Assembly (NCBI GenBank): GCA_964017235.1
Contig: OZ024928.1
Coordinates: 84,129,566 to 84,193,565, forward strand
Direction of reading: 5' to 3'
Origin: Sabellastarte sp. h YS-2021
Taxonomy: Eukaryota > Annelida > Polychaeta > Sabellida > Sabellidae
Length of the DNA stretch: 64,000 nucleotides
Shown here: piece after piece, positions 40,691-51,099 of the stretch
Layout of the letters: each line of letters starts with the position of its first letter
How positions within the stretch are numbered: position 1 is the first letter of the stretch
Notes under the pieces: model-generated
Told to the model about the DNA's origin: nothing
Databases searched by the model: none
The model's input: the letters and a program-made list of their open reading frames with translations, nothing else
Position numbers and translations under genes: made by a program

Positions 40691-41139
40691 TGCAGACGTG
40701 TTTTTTCAACATCTCCAGATATTTTAAGATTAAGTGTGCCTTTATGACGGATTTTCACCTTATTGGTGGGTATTTTCATTGTAGAAGTGTTTTCTACTGA
40801 TCAAGCACGGATATACATTTGTAATCTGCTGGAAACGCTCCCTAGCTGACTCAATTTAGTGTTGATGATAGGGCAGTTACGACAGGGAACATGGCAGCCA
40901 TTTTACTAGTTTCCTCCCATTCAACCTTTGTGTTGTTAGAGGCAGATCGACAATATTGAGGAATTATGGATATACTACTTACAGGTAATTTTATCCGTGT
41001 CTTTTTTTGAGGATACCTTCTGTAACTTCCAGCTACAGTCACCATAGAAACGTCTTTTCTAGTACTACAGTAAGAATCACGGGAAACTTCCGTCTACGTA
41101 GTTTTGAACACTGTAAATAGAAGGGATTCCCCATGCATG

Positions 41140-41420
41140 TAAAAGCTGCATTCTTCATCAGAGCGCACTGGTAAAGACTTCTCTGCTGTAAAGCATCAGT
41201 CACACCAGCCTAGCTCGAGTATTTAGTGTTTTTTCATCAGAAGCATGAGATGAATTCTTCAGATTTCTTCAGAGCGCACTGGTACCGACTTCTCTGCTGT
41301 AAAGCATCAGTCACACCAGCCTAGCTCGAGTATTCACTGTTTTTCATCAGAAGCAAGAGATGCATTCTTCAGTATCTTCAGAGCGCACTGGTCCAGACAT
41401 CTTTGCTGTAAAGCATTAGC
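41140..41420. repeat. ~115-bp tandem repeats in the DIRS 5' region
   Basis: AGAGCGCACTGGTAAAGACT, TCTCTGCTGTAAAGCATCAG, then TCACACCAGCCTAGCTCGAG recurs two to three times; a related piece is at 41575-41625. Confidence 0.75.
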
Positions 41421-41599
41421 CGACCGGCAAGCTCCAGTTCAACCGACCTCTCAATAGAAGGTGATATCAGTCCCTCCCTTGCAGACCCGGCTTTGTTGTC
41501 GGTAGTGGGGGTTGTGGCTGGCCAGTTCACTGGTTTTATCATGACAGGAAGAAAGAAATTCATCTACACATCTACAGAGCGCACCGGTCTCTGCTTTTA

Positions 41600-42180
41600 A
41601 AGCATCAACCGACCGGCCACTCAAAAGAACGCGACCTCTGACGTCATATCCAGTCAGCCAATCGCGTGTCCTTCCGACCAATCACGAAGCAGGTCACGTG
41701 TTTTCACCGACCAGCAAGGTCGGAAGTGCGTTCTTCAGAACTCACGTCTACTGTGACTCCAGTCCCTGCTTTGCAGACCCGGCCTTGTTGTCGGTAGTGG
41801 GGTTTTGTGGACTGTTAAGTTGCTGGTAAAGCATCACACAAGGAACGCAAATACTGACGTCATCTCCAGTTAGCCAATTGCGTGTCCTTCCGAACAAATC
41901 ACGAAGCTGGTCACGTGTTTTCATCGAACAGGAAGGTCGGAAGTGCGTTCTTCACAACTTTCGTCTACTGTGATAACAATCCCTCTCTCATGGACCGACC
42001 TTCATTGTCGGTAGTGGGGTTGGTGGATGAGCAGAATACTGCGCATTTACATGTTTAAATATCACAAAAGAACGCGACAAATGACGAGCTCCAATCAGCC
42101 AATCGCGTGTCTTTCCGACCAGCAAGCTGGTCACGTGACACGCCGACCAACAATTGCTTCTAAAAATAGCTCACAAGGGC
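41600..42180. repeat. ~218-bp tandem modules with CRE, CCAAT and E-box motifs
   Basis: Three modules contain AGCCAATCGCGTGTCCTTCC and GGTCACGTG, with TGACGTCA at 41639-41646 and 41855-41862 (degraded in the third) and CACGTG at 41695, 41912 and 42132. GTCGGTAGTGGGG recurs between them. They lie inside the DIRS element upstream of its coding part and could be its promoter. Confidence 0.7.
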
Positions 42181-42304
42181 TTCCCCAGCAACTGTCAAAC
42201 CTACAAATAAGACGTGCGATTAAAGAAATAACTTAATTAATGGAGGAAACCTACAGCAAGCTGAATTCAACACACAAGATAGTGGTAAAATTGCTTTAGC
42301 AACT

Positions 42305-42840
42305 GTTTACAGAGTGTATACTGACTGGTACTGGCTACACAGCCTTGTACACTTGTTTCACAACTGGTTACAGAGTGTACCGGCTGGTACTGGCTACACA
42401 GCCTTGTACACTTGCTTCAACAACTGGTTACAGTGTACCGACTGGTACTGGCTACACAGCCTTGTACACTTGCTTCAACAACTGGTTACAGAGCATACCG
42501 GCTGTTACTGGCTACACAGCCTTGTACACTTGCTTCAACAACAACTGGTTACAGTGTACCGACTGGTACTGACTACACAGCCTTGTACACTTGCTTCAAC
42601 AACTGGTTATAGAGTGTACCGGCTGGTACTGGCTACACAGCCTTGTACACTTGCTTCAACAACTGGTTATAGAGTGTACCGGCTGGTACTGGCTACACAG
42701 CCTTGTACATTTGCTTCAACAACGGGTTACAGAGTGTACCGACTGGTACTGGCTACACAGTCTTGTTCGCTTGCTTCAACCTACCGATTACAAGTCTACT
42801 AACAGGGTGCTGGCTACACAGCCCTTACTGTACAGTGCTT
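42305..42840. repeat. 60-bp minisatellite, about nine copies, inside DIRS
   Basis: The unit reads GTGTACCGGCTGGTACTGGC, TACACAGCCTTGTACACTTG, CTTCAACAACTGGTTACAGA. Being a multiple of three in most copies, it leaves open frames in three registers (YRLVLATQPCTLASTTG and similar), which are artefacts of the repeat. Confidence 0.92.
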
Positions 42841-43469
42841 CACCCCAACTAGTTGCATATATAAAAAAAAAACAAAAAAAAAAAGCTGGCTAAATATAGA
42901 CCAGTAGCTGTCTAAATTCATTGGTGACTCCAGCCTCCCAGTTTTTTGCCGGTTACAGAAAATTACTGGTTACAGTAAAGTACCAGGTATGGAGTCCTGG
43001 TACTGGACAGAGTTGCCTAAGGTAAATTTGGTTACAGGGAATTCTTAGACCATTCAGTGGTCTTGGGGATATGCCAGTGATATGACAGTGTCCCAAGCTG
43101 CCAGGCAACCTTCCCTTATCACACCTCTCAACCTGTTATCGGTGCTGGACTTGACTGGAGAGATAATAAATTTTGTCATCATGTCCGGCCAGGGGTCAGA
43201 CATCTCACAAATGACAATTGCTCTGTAAATGCTGCAATTGCAGCCTGCTGGCCCGGGGCAAAGAGTCTATTAATGTGAAAAGTTGTTTCAGCCCCACCGG
43301 ACCACAATATGAACAGAGAGACTGTTAACCTGGATCATGGTCACCAGGGACAGAAAATGTTTGTCAGAATACCAAATGTCCCAAATGTGGCACACAATCT
43401 GCCTGTAGGGTCCAGACTAAGCCCTTCTTGGGAACTTAGGAAGCCTTGGGGGCTGGACCCTAGGTAGTA

Positions 43470-44100
43470 CAATTGTTGCAGGAGGGATACCTATGTCCAT
43501 ATACCCATACAAGGACAATCCAGGAAATGCCTGAGATTTCACATCCAAGGTCGGGCATACCAGTTCAAGGCCCTGCCATTCGGTTTGTCCACAGCGCCTT
43601 TGGAGTTCACCGTGATACCAAAGGAGGTGAAATTGATGGCCATACACAAGGATTTAAGAAACCACCAGTACCTAGACGACTGGTTGGTGAGAGCCAGATC
43701 CCACCAGGCTTGTCTCCAACATACACAGGAACTAGTAAATAATGTGGTAGCAACTAGGTTGGCTGGTGAACTTAGAGAAATCAGAGCTGGAGCCCAAACA
43801 AGACTTCAATTTTGTAGGCTACCAGTTCGACCTCAGGTCTGATCCGGTCCGACTGACTCCAGACCGGTGGCAGAACCTTCAAGAGAAAATGCTGAAATTG
43901 CAATCCCTACCGGCTTGCCCAGTCCGGGAATTCAGGTCCGTGATAGGCTTACTAACAGCTACAGAAAAGCAAGTTCATGTAGGCCAACTTCATATGAGAC
44001 TCATTCAGTGGCATCACAAACACAACTGGAGGGTCCCAGAATCACTGGAAAAGGTGATCCCAACCCCCAGGTCCTTGCACCCCCATTTACAATGATGGCT
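43470..44100 (+). pseudogene. DIRS reverse transcriptase remnant
   Basis: Across two or three frames: YVHIPIQGQSRKCLRFHIQG, RAYQFKALPFGLSTAPLEFT, then HQYLDDWLVRARSHQACLQH with the catalytic Y-x-D-D box, and EPKQDFNFVGYQFDLRSDPV. The N-terminal fingers are missing or unreadable. LPFGLSTAP and YLDDWL are typical of DIRS/Ngaro enzymes. Frameshift near 43745. Confidence 0.85.
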
Positions 44101-44620
44101 GAAGGAAGACAATGTACTTACAGTCCAACCATTACACCCAATAAAACATGCTCTGCAAATAATTACAGACGCATCAATAGAAGGGTGGGGCACTCGCTTA
44201 GACGAGCACCTTGCAAGAGCAACCTGGTCCCCTCCGGGAAGCAAGCTGCATATAAACTATCTAGAACTTAAAGCAGTCTTTCTGGCTTTAAAAGAGTTCT
44301 AAGACCTTTGCTCAACAAGATAGTACTTGTAGCACTGATGACACCACAGTAGTGTCATACATAAACAAGGAAGGAGGCATGAGGTCGTGGCCACTTTGTG
44401 CCCTACTATGGAAAATCTTGACCTGGTGTACCAGGAAACAAGTGACTCTAAAGCACGACACATTCCAGGCCGGCCGAATGTGGTAGCAGACAAGCTATTC
44501 AGGCTAGGTCAGATCATCCAAACAGTGGTTTCTCCTTCCAGAGGTTTTCCACTCTATGCAGCAGGTGGCACCGGCCCAAAATAGACTTATTTGCCGCGAG
44601 GTTCAACAACAGGTTGCCTC
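44100..44620 (+). pseudogene. DIRS RNase H remnant
   Basis: Frames give ITDASIEGWGTRLDEHLARA, LHINYLELKAVFLALK, DTTVVSYINKEGGMRSWPLC and HIPGRPNVVADKLFRLGQ: the D, E, D acidic residues and HIPG..N..AD motif of retroelement RNase H. Shifts near 44275 and 44340. Confidence 0.8.
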
Positions 44621-44929
44621 TGTTTGTGTCACCGGTACCGGATCCCCTGGCCACAGCAGTGGATGCGCTCAGTCGGCCATGGTAGGATCTGAAGGCATAC
44701 ACCTTCCCACCATCAGCCATTTTGGGCTAAGTGGTGGAGAAGTTACAAGACTCCCCATGCAAGAGAATCATTCTGATTGCTCCGGGGTGGCCCAACATGC
44801 CTTGGTTTTGGGATCTAGTGGCCACGTCCAGCCAAATCCCACTGAGCCTGCCCAATATGCCCAACCTGTTGACAGCCATTCAATCAGACCCCTCACAGAA
44901 ATCTGACAAACCTTAATATCCATGCAGGG

Positions 44930-45890
44930 CTCCTAGAGCCTCAGCAATCGAGGAGCAGGGCTTGTCTGAGGCAGTGGCAGCAAGGCTCCTCAAAGGGGAT
45001 CAGCCAGATCAGTCTATGAGGCAAGTGGGCCATTTTTACAAGTGATGTATCATTCATCAGGTGGACTTCGGGGCACCCCCTGTAAAGTTAGTTGCTGACT
45101 TCCTTATGTACCTATTTCAGGACAGGAAGTTGCAGCCCAGCACCATTGATGGTTACAGGTCAGACATTGCTGATAGACTGGGAAATTCGCCCATTAATAT
45201 CAGTAAGGATGAAAATCTCACTCGTCTCCTGGATAGTTTCCACTGAGACAGACCCAAAGGCCGGAAGGGAATCCCCTCCTGGAACCTCTCCCTGGTTTTT
45301 ACATCAGCTGAGAAGGGTCATTTTGAACCAATTAAAGAGGCCTCCTTGATTCATTTGACCTTCAAGGCGGTTTTCCTCTTGCCTCTTGGGTCGGGCAAGT
45401 GCAGAAGTGAGATACATGCTTGGCAAAACAGAGATATTAGACACCAGTCCGACTGGTCAAGTGTCCCTGTACCCGTCACCCAGCTTTCTCTCTAAGAATC
45501 AGCTGGCCAAAGTGGGTCCAGACAGTGTAGCCCCAGGGGTATAACAGCCCTGGCCCCAACTCTGGATAGATCCCTCAAGTCTGACAGGTCCCTCTGTCCA
45601 GTCAGAGCATTGCGCTACTATTTGGACAGGACCTCGGACAGAATAAGGAGGTGGTTTTTGTCTCCTTTAAGAAAGGTTTTGACAAAGACATTTCACCTGC
45701 CACTATCTCCTCTTGGATCAAGCAGACTGTGATCCTATGTTATGAGCTCTCTGACCAGGAGGCCCACACTTTACATCAGGTTAAAGCCCATGATGTCAGG
45801 GCCTTTGATGCTTCTAAGGTCTTCCAGTCGGAAGTTTCCTTAGATCCATTTTTGTCAGCCTGCCACTGAAGTCACATAATACCTTCACAC
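44930..45890 (+). pseudogene. DIRS tyrosine recombinase remnant
   Basis: Pieces LMYLFQDRKLQPSTIDGYRS (SAM-like N-terminal part), LCPVRALRYYLDRT, DKDISPATISSWIKQTV and HQVKAHDVRAFDASKVFQ, the last with the H-x-x-R box of tyrosine recombinases. Frames are interrupted at several points. Confidence 0.75.
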
Positions 45891-46344
45891 AGTGCTTTCT
45901 GAAGGGTGTGGTTTGGGCTGACTCAGAGCTTTCCAATTGGGCTTGGTGTTCAGCTGCTCAGCAGAACCACAAGTGGCCCTTAGATTGAGGAGATTTGTAT
46001 ATATGTACATAATGTAACAGTTCTACAAGCACTTAGTATAAAATGTGATGTGCTTCCTTCGGGAGGTTTATTGGCTTTCTGGGACTGAACTCATCCCTCT
46101 CTTCCCCTACCTCAGAGCAGGTCTGTTAAAAAAAGGGGGGGGCGACATCGGTATAGCCCCCGGATAACCGGCTGTTGGCAACCGACCAAGGTCTTACAGG
46201 GTTTCCTGACCTTAGGGTCAACCCAGGCCTGGGCCTATAGGTCTCCTGACGAAGTCAGCCTAGACCGTAGGTTAAAATTTGCTATTACTTGTGAGTTCAC
46301 ATAAGTCCCTAGTAACTTACCCGCCAACCAAGCGGTAGTTATTC

Positions 46345-46442
46345 AGCAATTGTCCATTGGATAGGATGTATTAACGCAATAAAATTGCAAATTTAATAAG
46401 TAAATTAAATTTTTATAAGTTAATACCCTATCCAATGGACAC
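46345..46442. repeat. DIRS internal complementary region
   Basis: Its left part (CAATTGTCCATTGGATAGGA, TGTATTAACGCAATA) is the reverse complement of the element's left end (variant ACATCC). Its right part (TTGCAAATTTAATAAGTAAA ... AATACCCTATCCAATGGACA) is the reverse complement of the right end (variant ACCCT). This bridge between the two outer ends is diagnostic for DIRS elements and serves to circularise the intermediate (family knowledge). Confidence 0.88.
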
Positions 46443-46495
46443 ACAAGACCCTCCCACCGACCCCGCTATCAGCTTACTAGGGGTCTAAGAGGTTT

Positions 46496-46669
46496 AGACA
46501 ACGAAAAAGATGCTATGACATCAGGTTGTCTAGACAGGAAGGAAGTACGAGGTGCCACCTGGGGAGTGCACAGTTTGGCGGGCCGGTCTGCGCCGACCGG
46601 TTTAGCAATTGTCCATTGGATAGGGTATTAACTTATAAAAATTTAATTTACTTATTAAATTTGCAATTT
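46496..46669. repeat. DIRS right inverted terminal repeat
   Basis: GATGCTATGACATCAGGTTG, TCTAGACAGGAAGGAAGTAC ... GGTCTGCGCCGACCGGTTTA, GCAATTGTCCATTGGATAGG, GTATTAACTTATAAAAATTT. It mirrors the left repeat. Confidence 0.85.
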
Positions 46670-47834
46670 GGTGCGAACATTTGTTGGAAGGTTGGTGTGC
46701 AATATCATGTGTGAACCTGATTCGACCTTGCTGTAATGGCCTTGACCTCTAAAATATTGCCTGGCGCTATATTTTGGAAACTGAAAGGTGTAGGAAGTTT
46801 ATACTTGTAGTAACATTAGTTGGGGGTGTAGGTGTGCAACGTCATAGCATTACTCTTTGTTTCATCTTTGACCTTGCCTCAGTAAAGAGATAATAGCGTA
46901 TATATATGTATGTATACTTGCTTATTTAGCAAGTCTTTTCTATCTTAGTTTAGCTGAGTTTCTGTTGTCTCTGGTTTAAGACTCATGCATATCCAGTTGC
47001 TTTCTTGAATTTTTAGCGATAGTGATGTTTATGCACCTTAGAACACGCTAGTGCACATGTTAAGCATTATAAAAGTACGATTGTGTTAAATAATACTACT
47101 ATTGTGTTAAGTGTGTTGCGACCCTCAAAGGTACACATTTACTTGACATCAGTGGAAAACTATTGATCTCAAAATTCATTTAAGGGTTTGAGAGGATCTG
47201 GGCCATTGATCAGATCAGACAAAATTCATAATTTTTGCTCATGGTCCAGTCTCATCAACAGAAAAAAACATATTATTCAGACAGCACCTTTCAGAAGATT
47301 TCTTTGAATTAAATTATTCATAGACATATTAGTTTCTGTAAACAATTTTCCAAACACAATTTTTATTGTCATGTATTCAGATATCTAGTTAGATTTTCAT
47401 TCCAGTTTCCTTAAAATATGTTCTTGTGAATGACCTGTACAGTGTTGAAAGCGACGTAAAACCCCAAATAAATAAATAAATTGTGAAAGATTTCCAATAT
47501 TATCTAGTAGGTCTTTCACATACACTATGCTACTAATCCAATACTTGAAGTAAAGAGTCTTCCCTTTATTTTTAAAGAATTCATTACCCCAGATAATTGT
47601 AACAATAGTTCTATATCTTTTAAATTATAGATTGGTTTGATATACTTACATTGGTTATATAACAATACAATATTATATAATAGTAAAATTCAGGGACATC
47701 ATAATACCTAAAATTTATATATTTTGAGACAGCTTATTTTCAATACTACGACAGTCCTTGTTTATTCAAATAGAAATCAAAGATGCTTCTGCATCTATTA
47801 TTACTGTTAAAGAGTTTTGTTATCCGTGATAATT
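46670..47834. other. Right half of the split repeat, SINE tail and spacer
   Basis: 46670-46880 completes the repeat interrupted by DIRS (ACCTTGCTGTAATGGCCTTG ... GGTGTAGGAAGTTTATACTT). At 47425-47478 there is a SINE family A 3' end only (GACCTGTACAGTGTTGAAAG, CGACGTAAAACCCC, AAATAAATAAATAAA). The rest is AT-rich with nothing recognised. Confidence 0.6.
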
Positions 47835-49543
47835 TTGGAGCCCAACTTAGGAGTCAGCCCATCTTAAGATGGGCTATAGCCCAACTTAGGATCCTAAGTT
47901 GGGTAGCCTAAGCCCATCTTAAGATGGGCTAGAACATATTAGCCCAACTTAGGATAACTAAACTCAGGACTGATTTAAGCTAAAATTTAATATTAACCAG
48001 CTAGTTTAATATTAATTTGTTATGTCATACTCCATTGGTAGTTTTAATTATGAAATTGAATATAACCGTGCTAGTTTATTTAAATACTTATACTTAAATT
48101 TTAGATTTTTTTGTGCTTATCTCATGTTAAGATTTGGTTACAGTTATTAGCCCAACTTATAATTTGCACACAGTCTTTATTTTTTAAATGAAATAATGTT
48201 ATTTACTTATTTTTCTACTTAAATATTACTTCTTTTATTTACATCATAATGCATTGATAGGATTAATCTGAATACCCTTATTGTTCCAAGACTCTGTCTC
48301 AGTTAATATGACAATAGGAGGATCATTAGGTCGTAAAGTGTCTATTGTTGAACCACTGCTTTCAACTTGATTTGTTTCATTTGTGGGGAGTGATTAGGCA
48401 ACTGGATTATATTGTGATGTATCTTTTGTTTCAGCATTCCTTTCAAGTTGATTTGTTTGACTATGCCTATGACTTGGGAAACTGGATTAGTTTAGATGTG
48501 CCTTTTGTTCTAGTATTCTTTTGTACTTGATTTCTTTCGCCTCTGGTTGAGTGACTAGCTAACAGGATTAATTGGGCATTGTTGTAAGACTCATTTAAGG
48601 TATTTGGGATAATATTTTATATGTTTGTAAACAAACTAATTGATTTAATCATAATTTTCAAATGCTTAATGTTAAGTCTTAAATGGACATTTACCCATAT
48701 AACCTAACAAAAAACACCAATTTTATATACAATGTGTATTTTATCATCTTTATCAATTTTATGCATCAGTGTGTTGTTTGACTAAATTAATCAAATTAAC
48801 TTGTTTGACTTTAATTACATTTTCAAATTAATTAATGTAACTGAGCTCCAAAGATAAAGCGCTTTACAAATGCTGTTTAATTGCTATTTAATAATATAAA
48901 AAAGTAATTTTATTAATTTGTTGTTAAACTTAAAATATATAACCAGGCTCACCCATAAAATCACCCACTATATTTGGCTTTCCCCCTTATTGGTTTGATA
49001 GAATTAAGCCTCATTATATTGAGAGATTACTTTGATGTTGATTTTTGTTTCACTTTATGATTTGGGGTATTTCCTATTGTGTACTCCACCCATCCCAAGT
49101 AAAACAAATCAACATCAATAGAATGTTGAAACAATAGGCACAAATCCAATTAGGAAATCATTCCAATGATAGACAATTGCATCAACATTCAAAGGAATAT
49201 TTTAATGCTTTCAAGGCTCAGGAAACAAAATTCATTTTAGTTTCTGCAATTAAACACTTTTTGTTGAGGTTAGATATGTTAAACATATTGATATAAAATA
49301 AAAAAGAAGTGCAAAATACATCTGTACAACAGTCAGTTAAACTTATCAATGTTAATATCATTTTTTTCAGGAAAAATAATTCCCTTGTAAATAGTAAATT
49401 TTATATTCTGCATAAAAATAATTTTTGAATTTTATTATCTCAAGTTGGGCTGATATGTTCTTAAGATGGGCTACCCAACTTAGCATCCTAAGTTGGGCTA
49501 TAGCCCATCTTAAGATGGGCTGACTCCTAAGTTGGGCTCCAAC
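47835..49543. mobile_element. 1.7-kb element with ~110-bp palindromic inverted ends
   Basis: The left end TTGGAGCCCAACTTAGGAGT, CAGCCCATCTTAAGATGGGC, TATAGCCCAACTTAGGATCC, TAAGTTGGGTAGCC is repeated inverted at 49425-49543. Each end is itself made of self-complementary pieces (AAGATGGGCT / AGCCCATCTT; AAGTTGGGCT / AGCCCAACTT). The interior of about 1.5 kb is AT-rich and non-coding. A decayed end lies at 36235-36353. Confidence 0.8.
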
Positions 49544-49719
49544 AATAATATTAGTGCCTGCTCTTTGCAAAATACATTAATCAGATTTAACCACCCCTCT
49601 TTTTCAAATGGGCTTGTTACTATTCTTTTTTATAATGGGAATCTATTACCTCATTAAAATTATATTATCTTTTTCAATCAGTTTTAAGATTTCTGTAGAG
49701 GTTGGAAGGAGTGGGAGGT

Positions 49720-50519
49720 TATATATAAGTTCTGGGATTGCCAGGTGGCTCAATTGTAAGTTTCCTTTGTTTGCAAGACATGAGTACATTTTAAAATTTT
49801 GAGCTCTTCCTCCCAAGTTTTGTGTATACCTTTATTCAAATCTGCAGTCAGGTAGAGATGAGACATCTGAAGGGTTTATTAGTGAAACTGATTTTGTCAT
49901 ACATCTCATGGCCTCCTTTTAATGATCCAGTTCATAAGCCAGTGCACCTTTCTATGTTAAGTTTTAACTCTGAAGCAATGTTGAAGTCTTTCATGAATTT
50001 ATGGGTGCTCATCTGCATATTGGCACACTGGACATTCAAAGTCATTGAATTTTATTCTATGTATTTCTTACAGCTTTTTAATGTCAATGCAAGGATTTCA
50101 CTTGCTATTATGAAGAGCAATGCAGAAAGGCGACATCCTTGCCGAATACCACTTTTCATTTTAATCGTTTTTGATAGCCAGTCATTATTTTCCATTACTA
50201 ATTTAGGGTTAGAATTTTACCCATGTTTGAAAATACTTTCCAAAACCAGACTTTTTAGAGCCTTCAACATAAACGGCCAAAATCAGATGCTTTCTGAAAG
50301 TCTAGACTAAGTATTGCATCAGCAATATTGCTCGTCTCACAATATTTTATTATATATTGCAAAAGTTGTGCTGTATAGCCAATGTATCTACCTTTTGTAT
50401 ATGCAATGTTGGTGAGAGTAACTTTTTAAGTTGATATGTCCCATTCAACATATCCATAAAATGATCTTTTAATATGGACCAGAAAGTCTTATAAAATTCA
50501 GGAGTTAGGCCATCAGGCC
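49720..50519 (-). pseudogene. L1/Tx1-like LINE reverse transcriptase fragment
   Basis: Minus-strand frames give GPGPDGLTPEFYKTFWSILK, DHFMDMLNGTYQLKK, then after shifts ADAILSLDF, KSGIRQGCRLSALLFIIASE, ILALT, the motifs of non-LTR reverse transcriptases (PGPDG, RQGCPLS..LF). Stops and frameshifts are present. Its upstream end is cut by MITE copy 3, which entered at the PGPDG codons. Confidence 0.82.
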
Positions 50520-51099
50520 CTGGGCCGGTATTCACAAAAGTTCTTAGACTTAGCTAGGTCTTAGGCTTAAATCCAGTCTTAAAGTTAGGACTTTTGTCTC
50601 AGCTAAGTTTTGTCTTAAAATCGTATTCACAAAGGGTAACTTAGCTAAGTCCAAGATTATCAAATAACCACAGTGGTTTTCTGTGTCATGTGACCTTTCT
50701 TTTCTATTCAAACTATACTATTGGTGACATATATCCTTCATTTAATACATTTTATCTAAGGAAAAGTGCTGTTTTGAAATGGAAAACCTGGTTACCACAT
50801 ATAAACTTCCAAAGACTGCTTTAGTGAGATGTTCTGTATAATTATACTTTATTTACAGCCATTTCAAATTTTGAAGTGGAGAAAAGTTTATGGCGGCCAT
50901 ATTTAAGTCCTCTTTACAAAATTTAAGCCCACTACCTTCCAGACTTAAAGTTAAGTCCACTGACTTAGCAACTTCATGGACTTAGCTGCTTTCTGAAATC
51001 CGCTAAGTCTAAGACCACAGACTTAACATAAATTTAAGACCAAAGTCTTAAATTTAAGTCTAAATCTGGACTTAAGTCCTTTTGTGAAATTGGCCCCAG
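50520..51099. mobile_element. MITE copy 3 (same family as 19013 and 38718), 580 bp
   Basis: Inverted ends CTGGGCCGGTATTCACAAAA and TTTTGTGAAATTGGCCCCAG. It shares ATGGCGGCCATATTTAAGTC and ATAACCACAGTGGTTTTCTG with the other copies. Confidence 0.85.

Larger units (their letters stand above)
40484..46669 (+). mobile_element. DIRS-like tyrosine-recombinase retrotransposon, 6.2 kb, decayed
   Basis: Left and right inverted terminal repeats, an internal complementary region next to the right repeat, and reverse transcriptase, RNase H and tyrosine recombinase remnants in that order. This is the textbook DIRS-1 plan (no integrase, no direct LTRs). The insertion site is readable: the flanks join as CTTCACA-TTT-GGTGCGAAC with only TTT shared, consistent with recombinase-type integration without target duplication. 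Frames are broken by several stops and shifts, so this copy is inactive. A GAG ORF was not found; its place is taken by tandem repeats. Confidence 0.9.

Noticed and set aside
42314-42893. Frames of 66-162 codons with YRLVLATQPCTLASTTG repeats
   Set aside because: Three overlapping frames of the same 60-bp minisatellite inside the DIRS element.
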